Source: Adineta steineri
Lineage: Eukaryota > Rotifera > Eurotatoria > Adinetida > Adinetidae
Length of the DNA: 64,000 bases
Assembly (NCBI GenBank): GCA_905250115.1
Contig: CAJNOI010000089.1
Span: 313,961 to 377,960, forward strand
Direction: 5' to 3'
Shown: in pieces, positions 49,508 through 61,065 of the stretch
How positions within the stretch are numbered: position 1 is the stretch's first letter
Layout: each line of letters opens with the position of its first letter
Made by a program: the position numbers and the translations under genes
The notes under the pieces: generated by a model
The model's input: the letters and a program-made list of their open reading frames with translations, nothing else
The model's database searches: none
What the model was told of the DNA's origin: nothing

Positions 49508-51058
49508 TGATGCGTATTATGTATACAAAGAAAATTTGTATGTATGTTTTCCTTTCGTTCCTTCGCATTAATACACTAATTCTCTGCAATGAATAACGTG
49601 CATGACTAACAAAACGAAAATAATAATTATAGTGAGTGAATGTCTAGTATTTTTCTCATCTGTAATGTATAAATAAATACATAGATGAATAAAATAACAT
49701 GAAAAAAACAAGAAAATACGACTTTATCAAGGTAATTTAGAAATAAAAAATAAAATAAGATTGACGAGAGAAAAATAAAGAAAGTTTGTATACAATTTTT
49801 ATTTTTAATTTTCTTATTATAGTACTAATATAAATAATAAACGATGCAGCGTGTATTGATGTGAATGTGTTGCAAAATATATACAGAGACATTTATATTC
49901 ATGTCTTCTAATTACTCATTGAAGTTTTGTGGTAATTAGATGACTTTTATGCTGTTCGATGCATTAGACATTTCTATGCTCAAAATAGAAAACATATTTG
50001 ATTGTTTATATGATACTTTTTAAGTATAAATAAAACCTATTGATGCTTTCCCATATACTGTTCTTCTTCTCTTTTGTCGTTCTTGGTGTTTTCCCCTATG
50101 CTAGATGTGATGGACTTTTTCTTACTTTCTTGCTACTATGGAAAAAGAACGATCAATCCATTTCTGATTACTACCGTAAAGATAAGATAGGAATTTTTGT
50201 TTCTTGAATTTTTTTCTTCGGACATTTACGTTAGTTGTGGATCGTTACCTGTACAATCGAAAAATAACATTATAAACATGTCTCTCTATATTATTACTTC
50301 ATCATTTCTTCCTTACCATGAAGAAATTTTTTTCTCTGAATCAGTGATCACTTGTATTTTACATCGATCGTCGAATATCATATTCAACAGGTAATTACTA
50401 CTGTACTATTCTTATTTGGTGCACAGTATCTTTATGATATATTTTCATATCTCAATCTATTACTCTAGGAAAACTGTAAATCTGAGTTGTATAAATTTTT
50501 AATTCTTGTAAACGAGACAAGGAATCGAGAAAGTCATTTCTAACCTTCTGAAGCTTCCTCGTACAATACGTCGATCTGATTTTTAACTTCCTTGCGTCGC
50601 TGCTTTGAAATGAGTTAGTATAGAACAGCTGATGGCTATAGAATCATCAACGCATTTTTGTTGTAAAAAACAATGCTCACTGCAAGTATATGATGACATA
50701 GACCAGAAGAAATATTTTCTTCTATATTAATATCTGGATACAAGATATTTGAATACAACAGAACTTAACACCAGAAATTGTATATTGCTAAGCTCCACTA
50801 GTACAATAGTTTATATAATGCCCAACCTAATTTGAAAAAACAAAAAATACATGCATTCAATCGTAAATAAAAATAAGTCAAACAGATCTTAAGAAATTTG
50901 TATCATATATGCACCATTCCTTGTTCACTTTCATTAGGTGATGTGGATGTCGGTGTGAGTATCTCATGCTGATACTAACACCCACCCTCAAGACGCAAGC
51001 GTTACTTTATTGCGTCTTAGAAGCGTTCATACTCAAAAAATATTTAAACTGATATTTT
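49508..51058. other. Intergenic between divergent SHANK and caspase-like genes
   Basis: AT-rich, no gene seen. Holds hairpin copy 2 at 50936-50991, about 90 bp before the caspase-like coding start. Confidence 0.6.
50936..50991. repeat. Telomere-like G-rich/C-rich hairpin, copy 2
   Basis: GGTGTGAGTATC, a 7-nt loop (TCATGCT), then GATACTAACACCCACC: a 12-bp stem with one mismatch, extended by outer G-rich and C-rich sequence. Confidence 0.75.
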
Positions 51059-51079
51059 AGAAAGTGAAAAACAAATTAC

Positions 51080-52126
51080 ATGGCTCGTCGGAGATTGGCT
51101 TTAGTTTTTGGTAATGACTCCTATCCAGTTAACAAATTAAACTGTTGTAAGAAAGATGCAGAGGATATGACCATCGAGTTAAGAAAGCTAGGTGAGTAAA
51201 ATAATTCAGAGTTCCTTTGAAATTATACTATATTGGAAAAAATATTTTCAGATTTTCATTGTGGACCGCCACATGTCGATCGAAACAAGCGTCAGATGGA
51301 CATTGCCATTCGGGATTTTTGTGCAACTATTAAGGATGATGATTGTGTACTAATTTATTTTTCGGGACATGGAATGGAAGACAAGGTAAGTAAATATTTA
51401 TATCCACACGCACACCCACTCCACAAAAAATTCTGTACGAACTCATAAATTATAATACTATCTTAGGGTAAAAACTATTTATTGCCAATTGAATACATAC
51501 ACAATCCTGAATTTGATTGTATCAATCTGGAAGAACTATTAAAACAGTTGAATAACTGTAGAGATAATTTATTGAATATCATTATACTCGATGCATGTCG
51601 TGCTGACAAAGAAAATAATACGTGGAAAACGAAGGCTACAATTGCGGAAAACGACCACGATCCCAAACCTGCCTTTGGCAAAGCCCTATCAGGACATATC
51701 CGTCTACCTAAGAAATCTCAATTTGTCTTAATATATTCAGCTGATCCTGGTACGGTATCATTTGCTGACGGTCCTCATACGAATGGAAACAGTTATTTTA
51801 CACATTCACTATTAAATCATATTTCGGCATCGAATACAAAGATAGAAGATATGATGAAAGAAGTCTCAAGAGAAATAAAATTTAAGTCAAAACACAGACA
51901 ACGACCTTGGATAAATTTATGTCTTCATGAAGATTTTTATTTTCAAAAAGGTATGTTGATTGAAGACCTTTATCGTATATTCAGTTTGCTTTTTATTAAC
52001 GTGGAAACATATTCAACTAAATAATTCATCTGAAATCTCTCACTTTACACAGAAGTATTTACAGCCAAGCTGAAACTCAGCAATAGAAGGTCTTACTATC
52101 CTATAGATTTTCGCCTAGTATCATAG
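51080..52126 (+). CDS. Caspase-like (peptidase C14) protein
   Basis: Four exons, 51080-51191, 51252-51385, 51467-51950 and 52053-52126, give 267 aa. The caspase/metacaspase fold is clear: the first strand RRRLALVFGNDSYP, then NCCKKDAEDMTIELRKL, the catalytic His in CVLIYFSGHGMED, and the catalytic Cys in NIIILDACRAD. Substrate-pocket strands follow (FVLIYSADPGTVSFADG, NGNSYFTHSLLNHI). There is no prodomain and no DED/CARD; it looks like the catalytic p20-p10 unit alone. The basic/acidic choice at P1 cannot be decided by eye. Ignoring the last intron gives a 24-aa unrelated tail; the spliced form (FYFQKEVFTAKLKLSNRRSY) is preferred. A TATTTTAG acceptor-like site lies 19 nt before the ATG. Such genes are multi-copy in bdelloids as I recall. 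Confidence 0.85.
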
Positions 52127-53443
52127 TTTTTTCAATCTAAAGATAAGTATAGTTTGGTTTGTGATCCAGAATGTTTGTCTGAAAGAATAGACAATAACTG
52201 GATTCTTATATATCGATGCATGAGATTATTCAGATCTTCTGTTTATTATTTTCGTGTAATGATTAACCATTGATTTTAGTCGTGTTGAAAACATACACCT
52301 AGGGTTTATGTGAGGATATGACAATCATATGTTGAAAGGATTCCCACCGATATATAATGTAGCACATTCGGAAACTTATAATTTCTGATAGTGAAAAACT
52401 CACAATGTAGTCAAGATTTCTCGTATACGCAGCATTTGGGAGCACGTTGAACGATACGATGACGAAGCACTAGCCTTCGTCTATTAATCAGTACATTTGA
52501 TTAGTTTATTATTTTTCTTGAATAGATTATTAGAAAATAAATTTTTTCTATAGAATTAAGTAATACTCAAACAATAGAAAAGATTTTGTAAGTGTTACTA
52601 AGTCCAAAGTTTTATTTTTCTGTTTATATTAAAAATATTGAATGATTATATTTCGATGTGAAAATCTGTATAGAGATAATAGATTTATTAATTGTAGTAA
52701 AATACTCTGAAATTATAATATCTAAACAATGTTTCCTTCTTCAGATATTTCTAATATTCTTTGTTTTATATGAACTTTTTTCATGACTTGAATATCTTAA
52801 CAAGAAAATGTTGTTTTGACCTGAAGATTTCAAAATATTTTATTGTTGAATAAATACTCAGGTAAAAATTTCATTATTGAATTTTTATCAAATATTATAT
52901 CCTAATCTAAAACTTTTTTATCCTATGAAGTCGTTTCTATCCCATTAAGATCTATATTGAATATACAAAGAATGAAGAAAATAAATCGAAAATCAACTTT
53001 TTATTCAGAACCAGAATCTATTTTTGGAGTTTTAGAAAACTTCCCTAATAAAACTTTTATAAGTTTGAAAGTAACTGTTGGGACAAATGTGAATATGTAC
53101 TAGTCGATGAATATTGAAAAGAATTCAATTAGAAATCTTAGTTGTATTGTTTATTTTTTCTCGTTCATTTTATTTTATTTCGATTAGTTTGAATTTCTTT
53201 ATAAATCATTTTTTACTATTTTTTTTCTTTATTCTTTAACATTTCGAACATATTGATCATCATAATGGAATCAATAGATGTTCTATATTTATAAATTTTA
53301 TTAAATAATCAAAGTTTTTCTTTTTTCTCTATTATTTTAATGTTGATTTAATAAGAAAAAGTAAAAGATAAAATTTCTTTCTAATTGAAATATTTTAAAT
53401 CATTTTTAATTTATCTTTATTTTTTTTTATTGATAAATTATCT
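52127..53443. other. Intergenic, no gene seen
   Basis: AT-rich. I looked here for a B-box/coiled-coil exon belonging to the downstream NHL gene and found none. Confidence 0.55.
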
Positions 53444-54424
53444 TTGAATAAAAATTTCGATTCGGAAAAAAGTTTCAAATTCTTTTTTCTTCCTCTTGTT
53501 TTTATCAAAATCTCTTGTTTCCATCATTTTCTAGAAACAAAATTCAATGCATGGAGACAAAATGCCATTATTGTAGCTGGTGGAAATGGACAAGGACAAA
53601 AATTACATCAACTCAATCACCCTTTTGGAAACTTTATTGATAGAAAGAAAAATATTTTTATTGCTGATCATTGGAATCATCGTATTGTTGAATGGAAATA
53701 TAATGCAAAGGAAGGACAAATCATTGCAGGTGGAAATAGCCATGGAAATCGAATAAGTCAGTTGAATTATCCAACAGATGTAATTGTTGATGAACAAAAT
53801 CATTCGATTATCATTGCTGATCGTGGAAATAAACGAGTGATTCGATGGCTGAATCAAACTCAACAAATTCTCATTGATAATATCTTTTGTTATGGCTTGG
53901 CAATGGATAAAAATGGATTTCTTTATGTTTCTGATATTGCTAAGAATGAAGTGAGACGATGGAATATGGGAGAATATAAGACTGAAGGAATTGTAGTGGC
54001 AGGCGGAAATGGAAAAGGAAATCAACTCAATCAATTATATTCTCCTACTTTTATCTTTGTTGATGAAGATGAATCTGTTTATGTATCAGATACTGACAAC
54101 AATCGTGTAATGAAATGGAGAAAAGGTGCAAAAGAAGGAATAGTTGTGGCTGGAGGAAATGGTAAAGGAAGAAATTGGAATCAACTGTACCATCCTGAAG
54201 GTATAGTTGTTGATCATTTAGGTCAAATCTACGTGGCAGATAGTGAGAATCATCGAGTAATGCGTTGGTCTGAAGGAGACGAAGTAGGTGAACTTGTTGT
54301 TGGTGGAAATGGTGAAGGAAATCAATTGGGTGGTCCCTCTGGTTTATCTTTTGATGATGAAGGAAATCTTTATGTTGCTGATTGGGGAAATCATCGAATT
54401 GTAAATTTTGAAATAAATTCGTGA
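53444..54424 (+). CDS. NHL-repeat beta-propeller protein (intact copy)
   Basis: 326 aa as an open frame, with six NHL blades of about 45-50 residues. Blade signatures: NIFIADHWNHRIVEW, SIIIADRGNKRVIRW, FLYVSDIAKNEVRRW, SVYVSDTDNNRVMKW, QIYVADSENHRVMRW and NLYVADWGNHRIVNF, each followed by an (I/V)VAGGNG turn. A six-bladed NHL propeller usually binds protein, RNA or glycan partners. In the related copy at 26-28 kb the propeller exon starts at AAACAAAATTC after TTTTCTAG and is preceded by B-box and coiled-coil exons. Here the same acceptor is present at 53528-53535, so residues 1-30 (MNKNFDSEKSFKFFFLPLVF) are probably intron read-through and the upstream exons are absent. The gene may therefore be 5'-truncated although its propeller is open. 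Confidence 0.75.
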   Translation: MNKNFDSEKSFKFFFLPLVFIKISCFHHFLETKFNAWRQNAIIVAGGNGQGQKLHQLNHPFGNFIDRKKNIFIADHWNHRIVEWKYNAKEGQIIAGGNSHGNRISQLNYPTDVIVDEQNHSIIIADRGNKRVIRWLNQTQQILIDNIFCYGLAMDKNGFLYVSDIAKNEVRRWNMGEYKTEGIVVAGGNGKGNQLNQLYSPTFIFVDEDESVYVSDTDNNRVMKWRKGAKEGIVVAGGNGKGRNWNQLYHPEGIVVDHLGQIYVADSENHRVMRWSEGDEVGELVVGGNGEGNQLGGPSGLSFDDEGNLYVADWGNHRIVNFEINS

Positions 54425-55500
54425 ATGAAATTTTGATCTTGAAAATAGAAAAGAATTTTTTGTTAAATAAAAAATAGAGAAATAAAAGTAAAAGAAAGAA
54501 ATCTTGTGATGAGAAAAGAACAAGGAAAAATCTTTTTGTTTTTTTTCATCAAGATTGAATTTAATTTGATAATTTTGATTAGAAACGTTGAATAAATAAA
54601 TATCAGATTCGTCATCTTTTATTGAAATTTTTTAGAACAAAAGAAAACAGACTATTTTGTAATTTAAATTAAATTAAATAAAACTTATTCAAAATGCGGA
54701 TTTTATGTTTGATAAAATTTGAGAATCACTCAAAATTGAAAAGAAAGAAAGATTTTATGACAAATTGCTAATGAAAATCGAATTGAAATCAATTTTGTTG
54801 AACAAAACAAATGTTGAAAAGATTTTTCTTTAATAAATTAACAAATTTTATCATTTTAGAATTTTATTTTTTTGTTGATTTAAAATTTGATAAAAATAAC
54901 TTGAATGTGTTTGTATTAGTCCTTGATCCATATTGAGATTTCCAAGTAGAATTTCTTAAGAAAAGCGCCTCGTTATAATAATTAAATTTCATGATAAAAT
55001 TTTTCAAATTAGTTTGCCAACAATATGTTCAGCTATGGGAAATGTCTTTTTATCTGAAAATATAAAAGTATCCTTAACATAAATATTGTAAAGCTAAAAC
55101 TTTTCTGTGCAATTTATTCAATTATCGTTACATTCAAATAATATTATTTCGTAGGAATAAAAAACATTAATAATAATTGAAATATCTAAAAGTTGAATTT
55201 CAATCAAGGAAAGATTTAATGTTATTTAAAGAAAAAAAAGACATAAAAATGATTTTTATAAATATTATTATTGAATTTTTTATTGATTTCCTTAATTATA
55301 ATTTCATTATAAAAGGATTAATTATTGATATAAAAACTCTTAAATTAAAATTATCCAAGATTTAATCAATTCTATTAGATTTCATATGAATTATTTCTTT
55401 TAGGTTAAATGAAAACTAAGAGATAAAAATAATAAATATTACAATATTTGTATAACTCAAATTTAAAAATAGTTCTATTAAAAATAAGTAAAGTATGGCT

Positions 55501-55615
55501 GTAGGTGTTGGTGGCGATGAGGTAGACGACGAGCATGATTGAAGGTGCGATTAGTTGGAACGTAGTTGTGTATACTTTATTCCTTTCTCACCTTCACCCA
55601 CACCCTCGTCTTTGA
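55501..55615. repeat. Telomere-like G-rich/C-rich hairpin, copy 3
   Basis: Left arm GTAGGTGTTGGTGGCGATGAG, right arm CTCACCTTCACCCACACC with CTCGTCTTTGAG beyond. The loop is about 50 nt and the pairing imperfect. Confidence 0.6.
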
Positions 55616-55969
55616 GATACTAAATGAATTAAAAGACAATTATCTCTTACAAATATATGTCTATTGTTATTATTTGTTTTTGTTTGCTATTTTCACTAGA
55701 GTTTATGTTCGTTGAAAGTATATAATGCTCTAATAGATCAGATAAAACAACCTGTGTTATTTATGGCTTCGGAACGTTTTTGATACGAATCAAAATGCTT
55801 TTATTTTTAAACAAGAGTTAATGTACATAAGATGTTCAGCATATAGACATATCACAGCTTCTTAAAGGACAGAGAAGACCAGATTTCTCGTGCCTTGTGT
55901 ACATCTTTCTTAAAATCATTAAAACCATAATATGTCATTAACTCTATCACAGTAGAAAAACAAATAAAC

Positions 55970-56560
55970 GTTATTGTTTCACTGAAAAAAAAACTTTTGA
56001 TTTATTTGACTACAAAATATGATTAATTGTATAGGACTTGAAAAGGAAATAAAAGTGCGCCATTGTCTCACTAAAAAAATACATTTAATTTATTTAACTA
56101 CACTATATGATGAACCTTGCAGGACCAGAAATGAAATAAAAGTACGTCATTGTTTCACTGAAAAAAAAATCAAAAACTAACGCTTTTGCCGTTTCTTTTA
56201 TTCTTGTTATCATGGTCTTATTGTCTTATTCGTTTGTTATCAAAGAAGGCCTTCCTTCTTCATTTTTTCTTTTTACTTTTGTTCGATTTCCTTTTATTTC
56301 TTCTCTTTTCGTTCTTCTGTACGTCTCATTCTATAGCTCGGCCTTCACACCCCCTTTTTATTTTTTCCTCCTGTGCTGGTCTCTAAAATTCTTAATAACT
56401 AAAGTATATCATGTTAAAAAAACTGAACATGCAGCAGTAACTGTAGCGTCCTTTTAAGATTATACGATTAATTGTATAGGACTTGAAAAGGAAATAAAAG
56501 TGCATCATTACCTCATTAAGAAAATACATTTGATTTATTTAACTAGAATATGTGATAGAT
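55970..56560 (+). repeat. About 88-bp tandem repeat split by a 287-bp insertion
   Basis: Units start near 55970, 56060 and 56147 (CATTGTTTCACTGAAAAAAA), each containing TTTGATTTATTTGACTACA and GGACTTGAAAAGGAAATAAA. The third unit breaks at about 56172 and its remainder (GATTAATTGTATAGGACTTG) resumes at 56466, followed by part of a fourth. The inserted 56172-56458 is pyrimidine-rich and unrelated. Confidence 0.75.
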
Positions 56561-57355
56561 AGAAAAATCGACTAGATTGTAATAATGAGTAACATATTGT
56601 ATTAAAGAAAAGAATTTTCCTTGCTCCGTTCGTGGACATTTGTATTTAAGAATAATTTATCAGTAAGAAAACTTCGAAAAGATTTTATCTAATGTTCTTC
56701 GACTGATACTATTGTATTCGATTAATATATCATTGCAATTATAAATTAGAACAAAGATATTTATCGTGGTATTACTTATTAGACAATAATTTGCTAACTG
56801 TGATAATCGATTAAATATATGGTGATGTTTTACAATAAAATATGATTTATGTTGAATAGAGAACTGAATTAAATTGAAAATGTCATAAAAAAGAACTAGT
56901 TATTATAATAGAGAAAAAAGTGAGTAATGAACAACATTTAGAAAATTAAAGAATATTTTTAAATATTTAAAAGAGAAGAAATAAGTTTTAACGCAAGTCA
57001 TTTCATTTTATATCAATGAAATAAATATGATTCGATCAATCAAGAAATATCTTTATACTCTTCATGTTCACATTTTTGTGATTACGAGAAAGGCAAGAAA
57101 TAAATAACAAATGTAAATTTGTATGAGAACAAGAGAAGAGAGATTAATAACATATGCTTTACAGTAGAAATTATGCTAAAACATCAAAAACTATCTTACA
57201 TGAATTCTCTGTTTTAACTCTTAAGAAACTACACTGGTAAGGTTTTCCATTTCAAGCCATGAATATATATTCTGAAATGATATTTTTTTGTATAATGTCA
57301 TCTATATATACATTATTTTCTAGAATAAAAGTGTTAAATTAAGATATATTAACCG

Positions 57356-58690
57356 ATGGAATGTATTACGTATAGTAATAAGTATGATCGTGTTTTATTA
57401 TTTATTGTATTCTTCATGTTAGCCTGGTTCGTCATGACAAAAATTGATCTGTCACCAAATCGATTACTGCATGTTCGAAATGATCTAGGTTTGTTTAATA
57501 TTATCAATCTTACCGATTGTTATGATATTGTGAAACCATTTTTCAATTTTGTTTGTAATAATAAATCATTCAACTATCGGCAATTATCAATTCAATCAGA
57601 TCAGCATATTTGTTATCAGTTATATTCAAAAACTAAAAAACTTAATTTATTTTCTCGTATACATAACGACTTAGAACCATTCAAAAATCGAAAAATTCTA
57701 TTAAAAGATATTGAAAATATATCAAATTCTTGTGTTAGTTGTCATCATATTCAAATTATTCAAAATAAACTTTATATTGTTCCAAGATCTACAGCATCCA
57801 ACTATGAAACACGTAGTCGCAGTATAAAATTATTAATCAAACATATGATGGATACTTTTTCAGATATTCCTGATCTTGATCTTTTCTTTGACGTTGGAGA
57901 CGTAGTTGAGTTACCTAAAGGGTTCAATGATGTACTTTTTAATGTACCAATTTTTGCCTTTACAAAAAGTAATACAAAGAAAATAGGCTTACGACCAGAT
58001 GCAATAGTTTTAATGCCATGTTTTACATTATGGGGCTGGCCCGAAGCACGTGCTGGTCGATGGTCGAAAGTTTTTCAGTCTATATTGAATGCATCACGCC
58101 AAATAGATTATGAAAAACGAATACCAAAATTATTCTGGCGTGGAGGCGACATGTGGAAAAGAACTTGGTATATTAATACAGCAAAGCAGTATCGAAATAC
58201 TACAGATATAGCAGCGATGAATTGGGTTAGAACTATCGTTGATGTATCTTTATCAGTTTCGAATACCTATGCTACACTGGAACAACATTGTAATTATAAA
58301 CATTTATTACATCTAGAAGGTAATACATATTCGTCTAGACTGAAATACCTTTTACTTTGTGGTTCTTCCGTCGTGTATGATCCTGTTGAACGATGGGAGG
58401 AATATTGGTATCATCTTTTGAAAAATGGTAAAAATGTAATATTTGTGGAACGAATAAACAATGAAATAGCGTTTAATAAAACGTTTCAATTCTTACAGAA
58501 TCATGAGAATGTAACTAAAGAAATAGGTAAACAAGGACAACAGTTAGTGCAAAATTACTTGAATGAACATGCTGTAAGTTGTTATTGGCGGAATTTATTG
58601 CATGAATACACTAAGTTATTCGAATATAAACCTACTTTACATCCGAATGCTATTTATATTGACGACTTTATACTTTCAAATATACCTTAA
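57356..58690 (+). CDS. CAP10/KDELC-like (GT90) glycosyltransferase
   Basis: Intronless, 444 aa. A short cytoplasmic N-terminus precedes one membrane anchor (VLLFIVFFMLAWFVM, about residues 14-28), giving a type II Golgi/ER topology. The C-terminal half fits the CAP10 domain: KLFWRGGDMWKRTWY (equivalent to the family FWRG motif), HLLHLEGNTYSSRLKYLL with CGSSVV (nucleotide-sugar region), and a final helix with EIGKQGQQLVQNYL. Two C-terminal Cys and several N-glycosylation sites agree with a luminal enzyme. Animal relatives (POGLUT/KDELC) put glucose or xylose on EGF repeats; fungal CAP10 acts in capsule synthesis. The acceptor here is unknown. The lack of introns is unusual beside its neighbours. 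Confidence 0.8.
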   Translation: MECITYSNKYDRVLLFIVFFMLAWFVMTKIDLSPNRLLHVRNDLGLFNIINLTDCYDIVKPFFNFVCNNKSFNYRQLSIQSDQHICYQLYSKTKKLNLFSRIHNDLEPFKNRKILLKDIENISNSCVSCHHIQIIQNKLYIVPRSTASNYETRSRSIKLLIKHMMDTFSDIPDLDLFFDVGDVVELPKGFNDVLFNVPIFAFTKSNTKKIGLRPDAIVLMPCFTLWGWPEARAGRWSKVFQSILNASRQIDYEKRIPKLFWRGGDMWKRTWYINTAKQYRNTTDIAAMNWVRTIVDVSLSVSNTYATLEQHCNYKHLLHLEGNTYSSRLKYLLLCGSSVVYDPVERWEEYWYHLLKNGKNVIFVERINNEIAFNKTFQFLQNHENVTKEIGKQGQQLVQNYLNEHAVSCYWRNLLHEYTKLFEYKPTLHPNAIYIDDFILSNIP

Positions 58691-60736
58691 TTAAAATGTT
58701 TGTTTTGGAATGAAATATGTCGAATATATTCATTTGAACGTTACTTTGAAAAAAAAATTATATTTTTATATATTTTGTACACGTGAAATGAATACTCCTT
58801 GAAAGGTAATATTTATTTTCTAAGAAGAAACGACATGTTTTAAATAATCTGTCGTATTCATTTCTATATTTTGATAATATATGTTTTAGTCTAATTTTTC
58901 TTTTTATCTTTGTTGTCATTATTCACTTATTCATTAATTTTTGTTTTAAGTTTGGTTCTTATTTAATGGGTTGTGGCTTTTATTTTTTTTAAATTATTAA
59001 TTCAATTGTGCAATAATTTCTTTTCCGTGCGAAAATAGTGTTATGTCTGTATAAATTATAAAACTTGAATCAGTAAATTAGATAGATCATGCATTACTTT
59101 ATCATTTATAGGTCCAGTTATTTTGTGATTTTTAAAAACTGTTTACAATTCAACTCTTTTCAATATGTTCACACGAAATATTATTGTTTTTTCAACAGAA
59201 AACAATGCAAAGTTCTTACAATATTTTTAAATCAATAGATATTTTTTGTTCACTAGTAGGAGGTCTATGACATATTAAACTTACAAAATTTTATGTATTA
59301 TATTTCTTTTTCAATTGCGTTTCAATGACAAAGTGTCAGCGGCATATTGACTTACTGCAATAAATCGACATAACTATGACTTATTATTATATATTTATAT
59401 AAAAGCTCAAGTTGCACTTATCTCTTTGCCTGAAAAAGAAAGTATTCTATATTTATGGATTTATTTTCGAATTGAAGTTATGCACTAAGGCGTGCATTTA
59501 TATTATAATTAAAACTAGGCTGCTCATGCTTGTTTTCGTTAATAAAATTTAAAAATTCTTCTAATATTAATAATTTAACGAATATTGATTCATTAATATC
59601 TTTCAAACAATAATAGACACAAAAAGGATGTTGATTGATATGAACGATTCTTCTACTAATTAATACAGAATAGAAAAAATATATAAATATTAATAGATAA
59701 GTATCTTATCAATGAAAGTTTATTTATATACAAATTTTTATTTAATTCTTTTTTTCCAAATATCCATGAATTACTCACATATATACAATTATTTGTCTTC
59801 ACATTGAAACTTTTAACATATATAAATGTGATTTCGAAAATAAACAAAACATATCAACACAAACCGCAGCTTAATCTATATGGCTTGATAAGAAATACAG
59901 ATCATCATAAATTTCTTTTTCTCACTTCTTAAAAAATATCTATTATCACTAATTTAGCATCAGGAGCGTTTTGTGACACATTATAGTTAAACTTTGAAAA
60001 AAATACTCAAATCTTCTGACTATAAGCAAAAGAGTTCTTTTTTGAATGTAAATTGTCATCAATGAAAAGTGGTCCAGAATAAATATAACTAACTGATATT
60101 ATTTTCTGCATACGATTACAAAGTCAATGACTCAACTGTGTATATTATACTTATGCATAAATTTGTTTTTATCTACTCTGTTTTTTTTCTTTTTGATAAA
60201 AGTAATCAAGGTAAGAGAGACAGTTTTGTATGAATAAACAGTAATGGACAGCATATATTATCAAATTGATGACTAGTTATTTCTTGTTAAGGTCTGGTAA
60301 ACACACCACACTCTGTATTTGACAATTACTTGAGTCTTGTTTTGCTTCAAAACCACAGTGTACTATTATCGATTATTGCGCACCAATTTCATAATGACAG
60401 ATAGCAGTCAGTGTCAAAAAAATAAATCTTATTATAAGAGTGATTAGTACAGATAAATATATTTTTCTTTCATTAAAATAAAAAAAATACGCCAATCCTT
60501 TTCACCTAAATTAACACATGGAAGATTTAATGGCAATGATTAGTTTTACCCCTCTATCTCTTTATATCGTATTAAGATAAACAACAAATCAAGAATAAAA
60601 TCTTCTCTATATAAATCTCCATCGAAAATCATGTATTTACCATTCACCTTCATTTAATTTTTACAACTCTCAGACACATTAAGGTAAAATATTCTATATA
60701 ATCATACAAATGTTTGCATATGTATTTTGTTGTTTA
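58691..60736. other. Intergenic, no gene seen
   Basis: Two kb of AT-rich sequence. The only sizeable ORF (minus, 59656-59847) is low-complexity and not supported. Confidence 0.55.
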
Positions 60737-60747
60737 GTTTCTACAGA

Positions 60748-61065
60748 AGATGCTTTCATTCTTATTGGTATTGCTATCATAAGCCAAACAAGTGCAAAAA
60801 ATCTTTACAATGATGACGATTTCGAGGAAGAATTCGTCAGAGCTCTCTCAAGCATGAAACAAGGAGCCAGTTGCAATAGTATGTGAATTTTAAATGATAT
60901 TTCTTGAATCCTTTCCTTATATAGAGATTCATATAGAAATTCTCACAATTTTAAAGAGGTTATAATTAATGTTTTGAATGAAATAATTATTGGTTTAATA
61001 GTTAATAATACAATTCTTCTTTTATGTTTCATCCAGATCTACCATTCTTATATTATTATCATTAG
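60748..61065 (+). other. Possible small secreted-peptide gene, frameshifted
   Basis: The ATG at 60750, 13 nt after TTTAG, starts MLSFLLVLLS and then TAA. In the next frame the sequence reads ISQTSAKNLYNDDDFEEEFV and RALSSMKQGASCN up to a donor GTATGTG at 60880. An acceptor at 61035-61036 would add NLPFLYYYH and a stop. The layout (leader, acidic stretch, short tail) resembles a preprosecretory peptide. One indel is needed to join leader and body, so it is either broken or misassembled, or chance. Confidence 0.3.

Larger units (their letters stand above)
54425..57355. other. Intergenic with repeats
   Basis: 54425-54950 is duplicated, inverted, beside the NHL pseudogene. Hairpin copy 3 and the interrupted 88-bp tandem repeat follow. 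No gene seen. Confidence 0.6.

Noticed and set aside
51951..52024. Caspase-like protein ending at 52024 without the last intron
   Set aside because: A GTATGT donor and TTTACACAG acceptor join to a better coding exon ending at 52126.
53444..53535. First 30 residues of the NHL ORF as a true membrane anchor
   Set aside because: The duplicated copy shows this stretch is upstream of a conserved splice acceptor, so it is probably intron.
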